64,000 nt of DNA from Microbulbifer sp. ALW1 (GTDB taxonomy: Bacteria; Pseudomonadota; Gammaproteobacteria; Pseudomonadales; Cellvibrionaceae), in the NCBI RefSeq assembly GCF_009903625.1, contig NZ_CP047569.1:1024501-1088500 (forward strand), in the 5' to 3' direction. Positions 54,964 through 62,557 of this stretch are shown piece by piece. The translations under genes and the position numbers were made by a program. The notes beneath the pieces were generated by a model, which saw nothing but the letters and a program-made list of their open reading frames with translations, did not search any database and had not been told where the DNA came from. Within the stretch, counting starts at the first letter, position 1, and each line of letters starts with the position of its first letter.

Positions 54964-56733
54964 TTAGCCTGCGTATGTGGCCACGGGGACACCACGAATC
55001 CCGGTGTCGATGGCAAACACACTTCCCGACAGCGGCGCTTCGGCCAGCAGGCTCGACGAGAGGCGAATCCGGGCCGATGTGACGTACAGGGTTTTGAGAT
55101 CGGGACCGCCGAAGGCGCAGCTGGTCGGGCGCGGCACTGGTAGATCGACAACGCGATCAATCACGCCATCGGCATCGAAGCGCACCACGCGCCAGCCGTC
55201 CCAGATGGCACTCCAGACACCACCTTCACTGTCTACCGCCAGGCCATCGGGAGAGCCGTCGTCGTCGTTCAGGCGCGCAAACACTCGCTGGTTTTCCAGG
55301 CGCCCAGAGGCCAGGTCGTAGTCGAACACATAGATAGTGCGCTCGCCGGAATCCGTCAGGTACATGCGTGTGGAGTCTGCGTTCCAGCCGATACCGTTGG
55401 AAATGTGCAGCCCGTCGAGCACCTTGCGGAGTTTTCCGTTTTCCTCCAGGCAGTACAGAGAACCGCGATTGGGGGAGGCGTCCAGAGCAACGGTGCCGGC
55501 CCAGAAACGCCCCTTGGCGTCGCATTTTCCGTCATTAAAACGTAAACCGGTCATGTCTTCCGGTGCGGCAATGGGTGTCATTTTGCCGCTGCTGATGTCC
55601 ACCGCACGAAAACCGTACTGGGTGACCGCGATATGGCCGCCGCGCTTGCGTGGCACCATGGCACCGACAATTTCAGGCAGTTGCACTTTGTTGTCGATCC
55701 CAGCCTCGGGCACCGAAATGTGCGCGGCAGGTTCCAGGATATCGACCCATTCCAGTTTCTGTTCCGCGGTGTTCCAGTGTGGCCCCTCACCCAGGAACGC
55801 CTGGGAAGAAACGCTGCATTCCCAGGTACTGGCGTGCGTGACTACTGGGCGGCGGTGAACAGCAATAGACATCAGGCTTTCGCCCACATTACCCGAGATA
55901 CGACGCGCAGACTCAATCAGGTCCCGGCCGAGGCTGTGTAGCTTTTCCGCGGACAAGCGGTAGGCTCCGCCGGTAATGGATATGGCCCCTAGCGGTTGTC
56001 CGCGGTGATCAAGGATCGGGGCTGCCACAGAATTGATACCGTCGAACTGCTCTTCCACCGAGATGGCGTAGCCGCGTGCCTTAGTAAGGTCGAGGTGGCG
56101 ACTCAGCTCTTCGGTACTAGTGATGGTGTTCGCGGTGAGACGTGTCGGATCTAATTTGCGCAGGATCTGATCCAGCTGCGCCGGCGGCAGGTGGGCAAGA
56201 ATCGCCTTGCCCATAGCGCTGGCATGCAGGGACAGACGTTTGCCAACGCCCAGCCCCAGTCGCAGCGGGTGCAATGTTTCTTTCTGATCGATGATTAGAA
56301 TGCCATCGCCTTCCATCACTGCGAGACGTGACGTCTCGTCGGATAGGGCCTGCAGCCGAAATAGCTCCGGTTCGGAGGCGCCGCGGAGGTCAAATTCATC
56401 CCATACCTTGTGTGCCATCTCGAACAGGTGGGGACCCAGGCGGTACGTTTGGTCGCTTTCATCCAGGCGAATGAAACGGAAGTCCATCAGTGCCTGCAGT
56501 ATCCGGTGCAGTGTGCCCTTGGGTAACCCGGACAGGTCCAGCAGTGTGCTGAAACGAACCGGCGCTGATGCCTCCGCGACAATCTTCAGTACCGACAACC
56601 CTTTCCACAAGGCCTGAGTGCCCGGCACGGGCCCTTTGGAACTGGAGTCCGAACCTGAGCCCTCCAGTACTGAGCCCCAGGCTTCCCTTTCTTCTTTCAT
56701 TCTTGCGCCAAAGTCTACGTAGATTGCCGTCAT
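54964..56733 (-). CDS. IclR-type regulator fused to SMP-30/gluconolactonase
   Basis: A 589-residue fusion. Residues about 40-105 are an IclR winged helix (ALWKGLSVLKIVAEASAPVR, PKGTLHRILQALMDFRFIRL), about 115-290 an IclR effector domain (GKRLSLHASAMGKAILAHLP, RGYAISVEEQFDGINSVAAPI), and about 305-589 an SMP-30 beta-propeller lactonase. The lactonase keeps its metal and substrate residues: E316 in LGEGPHW, R398/N400 in RFNDGK, N446 in SNGIGW, D496 in SPDG. One polypeptide may therefore hydrolyse a sugar lactone and sense the pathway. It is divergent from the dehydratase gene, with a candidate operator between them. Confidence 0.92.
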   Translation of the reverse strand: MTAIYVDFGARMKEEREAWGSVLEGSGSDSSSKGPVPGTQALWKGLSVLKIVAEASAPVRFSTLLDLSGLPKGTLHRILQALMDFRFIRLDESDQTYRLGPHLFEMAHKVWDEFDLRGASEPELFRLQALSDETSRLAVMEGDGILIIDQKETLHPLRLGLGVGKRLSLHASAMGKAILAHLPPAQLDQILRKLDPTRLTANTITSTEELSRHLDLTKARGYAISVEEQFDGINSVAAPILDHRGQPLGAISITGGAYRLSAEKLHSLGRDLIESARRISGNVGESLMSIAVHRRPVVTHASTWECSVSSQAFLGEGPHWNTAEQKLEWVDILEPAAHISVPEAGIDNKVQLPEIVGAMVPRKRGGHIAVTQYGFRAVDISSGKMTPIAAPEDMTGLRFNDGKCDAKGRFWAGTVALDASPNRGSLYCLEENGKLRKVLDGLHISNGIGWNADSTRMYLTDSGERTIYVFDYDLASGRLENQRVFARLNDDDGSPDGLAVDSEGGVWSAIWDGWRVVRFDADGVIDRVVDLPVPRPTSCAFGGPDLKTLYVTSARIRLSSSLLAEAPLSGSVFAIDTGIRGVPVATYAG

Positions 56734-56799
56734 TATCGTTGCTTACCCAATGAATTCAATCGATCACTCACCGCTGGCGTTGCCAACATGTGATCCATT

Positions 56800-56816
56800 G
56801 TTCTATATTTTGGAAC
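56800..56816. promoter_or_regulatory. Candidate IclR operator 1
   Basis: GTTC-TATATTTTG-GAAC lies between the divergent regulator-lactonase and dehydratase genes. Half-sites are inverted around a 9-base core that recurs identically at 58060-58076. Confidence 0.6.
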
Positions 56817-56884
56817 TCAGGTCTATATGTTTAATCAGGTCGCGGCCATTTCGCGGTCCGCGACGGGGAAACCCGGGAGGGTGA

Positions 56885-58036
56885 ATGAAGATTGTCGATA
56901 TCCAGCGGTGGCTGATCCGCATGCCGTTCAGCGAGGACATCCTGTGGGCTTCGGGCCGACGTCTTGGTGCCACACGTATCGTGGTGCGTATTACCACGGA
57001 CGAGGGCACCGAAGGCTGGGGTGAGACCATCTGCCTGCTGGACACAGTACGCGCGGTATTCGATGAGGTGGTTATGCCGCTGGCGCGGGGCTATTGCGTG
57101 ACCGAGGTAGAACGCTTTACACGCAATGTGCTCGGTGCGGGTTACTACCACCACAAGCGTGCGGCAGTAATGGCGTGTGCAGCCATGGAAATGGCAATGT
57201 GGGATGCCTATGGCAAGCGGCTGGAGCAGCCGCTGCACAAGTTGTGGGGGGGCGCCTGGCGCACAGAAATTCCGGCCTCCGCTTACCTGTTCCTGCCGGA
57301 TCCGGTGGCAGTGGCAGACAAGGCGAAATGGTTTCTCGACCGCGGCTTTACATCCTTCAAGGCCAAGATCGGTTTCGATTACCGCACCGATATCGCGGTC
57401 ACTGAGGCAGTAAGGCGAGCCGTTGGCGACTGCGAGCTGCGTGTAGATGTCAACGGTGCCTGGACGCCAGGCACCGCCCGACGCTTGCTGGCACGATTGG
57501 CGGACTACGACCTGTCTTATGTAGAGCAGCCGCTGCAGCTCGATGACCTGATTGGCCATGCGAAATTGCGTGAGTGCCAACTTACCCCAATTGCCTTGGA
57601 TGAGAGCGCTTACACCCTGGAGGACGTGGTCAACATCGTGCGGATGGAGGCGGCGGATGTACTGTTGCTGGACCCCCACGAAGCCGGCGGTTGCTGGCAG
57701 GTGATCAAGCAGGCCGGTATCGCCGAGGCCGTGGGCATCCCGTTGTCGCTACACAGCGGTGGCGAGATGGGTATCTCGCAGGCCGCCTATCTGCACCTGG
57801 CCGCTTCCATTCCCAATATGACGATCTCCATCGATACCGAGCGCGACTATCTGGCAGATGACATCGTTGCCGAGCCGCCAGCGCTGGTAGATGGGCGCTA
57901 TCGGGTGCCCCAGGGGCCAGGTCTGGGCGTCGAGCCGCTCGTGGAGAAGCTGGAGCAGTACAGTGTAGATCGCATTGCCGGGGCCTACCTGGATGGCGAG
58001 CGCCCGGGATGGTTTCCGGTAAAACCCGAATTTTAG
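56885..58036 (+). CDS. Enolase-superfamily sugar-acid dehydratase
   Basis: A 383-residue mandelate racemase/muconate lactonising family enzyme. The KxK motif (SFKAKIGF), metal ligands (VDVNGAW, VEQPL, ALDES) and a C-terminal His-Asp pair (LLDPHEAGG, SLHSGGEMGIS) are visible. The last motif and the final PQGPGLGVEP are more like the glucarate-dehydratase subgroup than classical DgoD. It probably dehydrates an aldonate to a 2-keto-3-deoxy acid; galactonate is suggested by dgoK and dgoA downstream, but this subgroup leaves it open. GGGAGGG precedes the ATG. Confidence 0.85.
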   Translation: MKIVDIQRWLIRMPFSEDILWASGRRLGATRIVVRITTDEGTEGWGETICLLDTVRAVFDEVVMPLARGYCVTEVERFTRNVLGAGYYHHKRAAVMACAAMEMAMWDAYGKRLEQPLHKLWGGAWRTEIPASAYLFLPDPVAVADKAKWFLDRGFTSFKAKIGFDYRTDIAVTEAVRRAVGDCELRVDVNGAWTPGTARRLLARLADYDLSYVEQPLQLDDLIGHAKLRECQLTPIALDESAYTLEDVVNIVRMEAADVLLLDPHEAGGCWQVIKQAGIAEAVGIPLSLHSGGEMGISQAAYLHLAASIPNMTISIDTERDYLADDIVAEPPALVDGRYRVPQGPGLGVEPLVEKLEQYSVDRIAGAYLDGERPGWFPVKPEF

Positions 58037-58059
58037 TGAGATTAAAATTGTGGAACTTA

Positions 58060-58076
58060 GTTTTATATTTTGAAAC
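58060..58076. promoter_or_regulatory. Candidate IclR operator 2
   Basis: GTTT-TATATTTTG-AAAC, the same 9-base core as operator 1 with both half-sites changed together (C to T and G to A). It is flanked by a wider inverted repeat TGGAACT/AGTTCCA (58051-58085) and lies 117 bases before the TonB receptor start. Confidence 0.65.
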
Positions 58077-58192
58077 TGAGTTCCAGCGATGATAGTCTCG
58101 GTTCCAATATCTGGAAGTAGTGGTACGGTAATCGCCGCAGTTGGCGGTGATTTCATCAAATAATAATCTGTGCGACTGATGAGGAAACAATA

Positions 58193-60841
58193 ATGAAAAC
58201 TTCAAACCGTGTGAGAAGGGATACCAGCTTGCTGGCGCTGACTTGTTCTCTGGCGGGTACTGCCTTTGCTCTCGGGGCGGGTGCCGCCCATGCAGAAGAC
58301 GCTGCCCGCAGTGAGATAGAAGAAGTGGCGGTGACGGGTATCCGCGGCAGTTTGCAGGATGCCGCCGATCGCAAACGCGACTCGGATACCTTTATTGACG
58401 CCATTGTGGCGGAAGATATCGGCAAATTGCCGGACAACAATGTGGCAGAGTCGCTGCAGCGGGTGTCCGGAGTGCAGATCCGCCGCACGGCGGGGGAAGG
58501 TAGTAGTGTTGCGATTCGAGGCCTGCGCCAGAACCGTATCGAGATCAATGGCCGGTCTTATGTGGGACCCTACGGCCGCGGCGTGGATGATACCTCTGCC
58601 GGCGGCGGTAACCAGGATGTTTTGCGCTACCTGCCCTCTGAGCTGATCAGCTCTCTTGAGGTCACCAAACTGATGTCCGCCGACCAGATCGAAGGTTCAC
58701 TCGGGGGCACCGTCAATGTGAAAACCCGCAAGCCGCTGGATAACGCCGGCTTCAATGCATCCGCTGGCCTGGACCTGTCGCGCCAGGACCTGAACGGCGA
58801 TGCCGCAGAGAAATTTTCTTTCCTGGTTTCCAACAGCTTTGCCGACGACACCATCGGCGTGCAGTTGAGCGGCGTGGTTGGCGGCCGCAACGCCCGCGAG
58901 GACAAGTTCTGGAACTTCGGTGGCTGGGTACCCATGTCTGGTGTGGACAATAATGGGGACGGTATCGACGCCTTCCGCATGAGTGATTTGCGCTATCAAT
59001 CTTCCGTCGACGAGCGCGATGACGACGCCCTCAACCTGGTGGTGCAGTGGCAGCCGTCTGACAAGCTGAACACCTACGCGGAAGTTCTGCACACTAATTC
59101 CGATACCGAAAACTACCGCGACTGGGTTGCCGCCAACACCAGTGGCAACCTGGCGGATTACAACGGTACCGCCGAATTTTCTGGTAGCGACAGCCTCCTT
59201 TCAGGCACCTATAACACCGCCATTCAGGGCAATGTCACCCGTGCCCAGTTCGACTCCACTACTACTCAGTTCGCGTTTGGCGGTGAGTTGATGGCCACCG
59301 AGCGCCTGATGCTGTCATCTGAGCTCAGTCACTCCAAGGCAGAACTGGTCGAGGGGCAGCAGTTCCTGCGCGCCCAGACCGACGACAGCTACGAGGTCAG
59401 CTTCGACTTCGGTGCGGGCGAATTCGCCAGTTTGATGCTGCCGGGAAATGTCGACTTCACCGATCCCTCCCTTTATAGCTACACCGTTGGTTTCGATCGC
59501 CTGTTCTATTTCGAAAACGAGGAAACAGCCTTCCGCCTGGACGCCGATTACGAGCTGGGTATGGGCATCTTTGAATCCATCGAAGCCGGTGTGCGCTGGG
59601 CCGATATGGCAGCGGAGAAGGACTTCCACGAGCAGGTGTTCCGTCCGGGTATCAATGCCGCCGATCCCTCGGTTGCAGGCCTATGGCAGTCGGTCAACCG
59701 CGGCAATATTCTCGGCGGTAGCTCGGGAATCAACTTCCCGGGTGAGTACCTGGTACCGGACGCCTCTGGTGGCCCCGGCTACTGTGCCAACTTCGTCCCT
59801 GACTGTGCCGGCCCGACCCCGAGCCCGACCAACTACTACAAGGTTGAGGACACCATCACTGCTGCCTACCTGAAGGCAAACTACTTTACCGAGGTCAATG
59901 GCTACGCGGTGTCCGGTCACTTCGGCGTGCGCGTCGCCAGTACCGATACCACCGTCAACAACACCGCCACGCTGGCAACGGATACTGGCAGTGAGCTGGT
60001 GGCGCAATCGATCGAAGAGTCCTACACCGATGTGTTACCGAGTGCGGTGATGAAGGTGGACCTCAGTGAGAATCTTTTGCTGCGCCTCGGCTATGCGGAT
60101 GTTATTGCGCGCCCGGATACCATCGACCTGGCAGTAGCACTGGATGTGGACCCTAAAGAGGGGGCGGCCAGCGCCGGCAACCCGGGGCTGGAACCCTTCC
60201 GTGCTTCCCAGTTCGATGCCTCGCTGGAATGGTATTTCGATAATGAGGCCGCGTTGACCACCGGTATTTTCTACAAGGATGTGGAGTCCTTTATCGTCAC
60301 CGAAACCAATCAGGAAGTGCTCCCGGGCTTTGGCGACACGCCCTACTTGGTAACCCGCCAGCGCAATGGTGAGGGTGGCAGCGTCAACGGGGTGGAAATT
60401 TCCTATCAGCAGCCATTCACCTTCCTGCCGCAACCGTTCGACGGCTTCGGTGCGCTGGTGAACTACTCCTGGATCGACAGCTCCACCGGTCTGGAAAATG
60501 CCCGCACCGGTGAAGAACTGCCACTGATCGGTTTGTCTGAGAACAACTTCAACGTAATCGCCTACTACGAGAATGACCTGCTCAGCGCGCGCCTGGCCTA
60601 CAACTGGCGCGATGAGTTTGTGGACAAGATCGGCGCTGGCGGTGCTGCGGTATTTACCGAGGACTTCTCTTCTCTGGATCTGTCGCTGCGCTACAACATC
60701 ACCGATTCGGTGGCGCTCGATTTCGAGGCGATTAACCTCACCGAAGAACCGGAGCAGAAATACGTCGGCACCGCGGATGCGCGTTGGATCCACGCCGAAA
60801 TTGGTCGCCGCCTGACCCTGGGGCTGAGCGCGACCTTCTGA
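58193..60841 (+). CDS. TonB-dependent receptor of the sugar-acid locus
   Basis: A complete 882-residue receptor. Signal sequence (about 1-35, ending GAAHAED), TonB box IEEVAVTGIRGSLQDAADRKRDS, plug domain (DIGKLPDNNVAESLQRVSGVQI, VAIRGLRQNRIEINGR) and a barrel ending LTLGLSATF. The RGSLQDA... DAIVAEDIGKLPDNN pattern is typical of carbohydrate-utilisation receptors of Xanthomonas and Caulobacter. GAGG precedes the ATG; operator 2 lies upstream. Likely imports a galactose- or uronate-containing oligosaccharide. Confidence 0.94.
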   Translation: MKTSNRVRRDTSLLALTCSLAGTAFALGAGAAHAEDAARSEIEEVAVTGIRGSLQDAADRKRDSDTFIDAIVAEDIGKLPDNNVAESLQRVSGVQIRRTAGEGSSVAIRGLRQNRIEINGRSYVGPYGRGVDDTSAGGGNQDVLRYLPSELISSLEVTKLMSADQIEGSLGGTVNVKTRKPLDNAGFNASAGLDLSRQDLNGDAAEKFSFLVSNSFADDTIGVQLSGVVGGRNAREDKFWNFGGWVPMSGVDNNGDGIDAFRMSDLRYQSSVDERDDDALNLVVQWQPSDKLNTYAEVLHTNSDTENYRDWVAANTSGNLADYNGTAEFSGSDSLLSGTYNTAIQGNVTRAQFDSTTTQFAFGGELMATERLMLSSELSHSKAELVEGQQFLRAQTDDSYEVSFDFGAGEFASLMLPGNVDFTDPSLYSYTVGFDRLFYFENEETAFRLDADYELGMGIFESIEAGVRWADMAAEKDFHEQVFRPGINAADPSVAGLWQSVNRGNILGGSSGINFPGEYLVPDASGGPGYCANFVPDCAGPTPSPTNYYKVEDTITAAYLKANYFTEVNGYAVSGHFGVRVASTDTTVNNTATLATDTGSELVAQSIEESYTDVLPSAVMKVDLSENLLLRLGYADVIARPDTIDLAVALDVDPKEGAASAGNPGLEPFRASQFDASLEWYFDNEAALTTGIFYKDVESFIVTETNQEVLPGFGDTPYLVTRQRNGEGGSVNGVEISYQQPFTFLPQPFDGFGALVNYSWIDSSTGLENARTGEELPLIGLSENNFNVIAYYENDLLSARLAYNWRDEFVDKIGAGGAAVFTEDFSSLDLSLRYNITDSVALDFEAINLTEEPEQKYVGTADARWIHAEIGRRLTLGLSATF

Positions 60842-60862
60842 TTGCTGTCGTCTCTCTTGTTG

Positions 60863-60889
60863 CCCCGGCAGAAATGCCGGGGTCTTTTT
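60863..60889 (+). terminator. Rho-independent terminator of the TonB receptor
   Basis: Perfect 8-bp stem CCCCGGCA/TGCCGGGG with a GAAA tetraloop followed by TCTTTTT, 21 bases after the stop. dgoK is then probably read from its own promoter or by readthrough. Confidence 0.93.
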
Positions 60890-60977
60890 GACACAGGCCG
60901 CAGTGCCTCTCCCTCAGCGTATGGCCAAAGAGTGCGCTGATGAAGAGTTACTGAAAACAATAAAACAGAGGTGATGA

Positions 60978-61913
60978 GTGAGTGACACTTTTGTGGCCCT
61001 CGACTGGGGCACGAGTAAGCTGCACGCCTATCGCATCCATCGCGACAGTGGGGTCGTGGCAGAGAGAAAGCTATCTGTCGGCATTGCGTCGGCTTCGCGG
61101 GACGATATGGTGTCAGCCGTTGCGGAGCTAATCGCCGACTGGCCCGATCGCGACGTCTACGCCTCCGGCATGATTGGCTCCAATGCGGGCTGGCTTCCAG
61201 TGCCCTATCTGCCTTGCCCATCTGGATTGCCGGTGCTCGCCGCAAACCTGGCAACCACGGAGATCGGCAATGTCGGCTGCCGGATTGTACCGGGCCTGTC
61301 CTGCCACTCGATGTTTGACCAGCCGGAGATTATGCGCGGGGAGGAACTGGAAATTCTCGGATTTCTGGCCAATGCAGTACCCGGGGATACCAGTGAGCGA
61401 CTGCTTTGCCTACCGGGGACCCATACCAAATGGGCGCGCGCCAGTCTGGATGCTGACGGCAACTACCAGGTCGACGATTTCAGCACTTACATGACCGGCG
61501 AACTGTTCGATCTGCTGCAAAAACACAGCTTGTTACGCGGGCAGCTAACCGCCGGTAGCGCCGATGCCGGTAGTTTTCTCGCCGGATTCGAGCGCGGCAG
61601 TGACGCCGAAGCCGGATTGGCACGACAGTTGTTCGGCGTGCGCGCTCGCCATATTAGCGGTGAACTCAGTGAAGCCGCTTCTGCCAGTTACTGCCGCGGT
61701 CTGTTGCTGGGCAATGAGTTGCGCGAGGTGCTGACCACTCTCGTCCCAGAAGGCTCCACACCCACCGTCGAAATCATCGGCAACCCCCATCTTTCCAAAC
61801 TTTATATGCTCGGCCTGCAGCAAAAGGGCCTGAATGCGAATGTTACACAGAGCCGCGATGCCGTGGTGCGTGCCTTTTTAGAAATTGACAGCCTGTCAGG
61901 AGGTTCCCAATGA
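60978..61913 (+). CDS. dgoK: 2-dehydro-3-deoxygalactonokinase
   Basis: A 311-residue sugar-acid kinase (EC 2.7.1.58) that phosphorylates 2-keto-3-deoxygalactonate. Signatures: FVALDWGTSKLHAYRI, YASGMIGSNAGWLPVPYLPCP, LLCLPGTHTKWARA and GNPHLSKLYMLGLQQKG. GTG start with GAGGTGAT just upstream; the ATG 4 bases earlier is in another frame. Its stop overlaps dgoA (ATGA). Confidence 0.93.
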   Translation: MSDTFVALDWGTSKLHAYRIHRDSGVVAERKLSVGIASASRDDMVSAVAELIADWPDRDVYASGMIGSNAGWLPVPYLPCPSGLPVLAANLATTEIGNVGCRIVPGLSCHSMFDQPEIMRGEELEILGFLANAVPGDTSERLLCLPGTHTKWARASLDADGNYQVDDFSTYMTGELFDLLQKHSLLRGQLTAGSADAGSFLAGFERGSDAEAGLARQLFGVRARHISGELSEAASASYCRGLLLGNELREVLTTLVPEGSTPTVEIIGNPHLSKLYMLGLQQKGLNANVTQSRDAVVRAFLEIDSLSGGSQ

Positions 61914-62557
61914 GTATCAGTCTTGAGCAGGCGTTCCGTGAGTGCCCGGTCGTGGCCATCCTGCGCGGTGTATCCCCGGAGGAGGTCGTCGATGTCGCCC
62001 AGGTGCTGTACGACGCAGGTATCCGCATTGCCGAGGTGCCGCTCAACCGGCCAAATGCGTTTGACAGTATCGCACGGCTCAGCGCCGCCATGGGCGAGCG
62101 CATGCTGGTGGGCGCCGGTACCGTACTGGACACTGCCGCGGTTGAGCGGGTGGTGGACAGCGGTGGGCGCCTGTGTGTGGCGCCGAATGTCGATACCGCG
62201 GTCATCGAGGCCAGCCTCGCGCGCGGCGCTGTTCCCATGCCCGGATTCCAGACCGTGACCGAAGCTTTCACTGCGATCAAGGCGGGTGCCCGCTGGCTCA
62301 AGTACTTCCCCGCGGTAGGCGGGCTGGAGGCGGTCAAAGCCATGCGCGAAGTACTGCCGACAGAGATGAAAATCCTCGCCGTTGGCGGCGTGGATACTGG
62401 CAACGTCCGCGCATTCCTCGATGGCGGATTCGACGGTGTCGGTATCGGTGGCGGCTTTTACAAATCCGGACGCCCACTGGTAGAAATCGGGCATTACGCA
62501 CAAGCGGTTGCCGGGCGCATCGCCGGTATGAGTGAGCTGGAGGGCACAGCGCAATGA
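61910..62557 (+). CDS. dgoA: 2-dehydro-3-deoxy-6-phosphogalactonate aldolase
   Basis: A 215-residue class I aldolase (EC 4.1.2.21) giving pyruvate and glyceraldehyde 3-phosphate. Schiff-base Lys in WLKYFPA, catalytic Glu in AEVPLNRPN, and VAILRGVSPEEVVDVAQVL, MLVGAGTVLD. It overlaps the upstream kinase and downstream symporter genes by ATGA, so the three are translationally coupled. Confidence 0.95.
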   Translation: MSISLEQAFRECPVVAILRGVSPEEVVDVAQVLYDAGIRIAEVPLNRPNAFDSIARLSAAMGERMLVGAGTVLDTAAVERVVDSGGRLCVAPNVDTAVIEASLARGAVPMPGFQTVTEAFTAIKAGARWLKYFPAVGGLEAVKAMREVLPTEMKILAVGGVDTGNVRAFLDGGFDGVGIGGGFYKSGRPLVEIGHYAQAVAGRIAGMSELEGTAQ

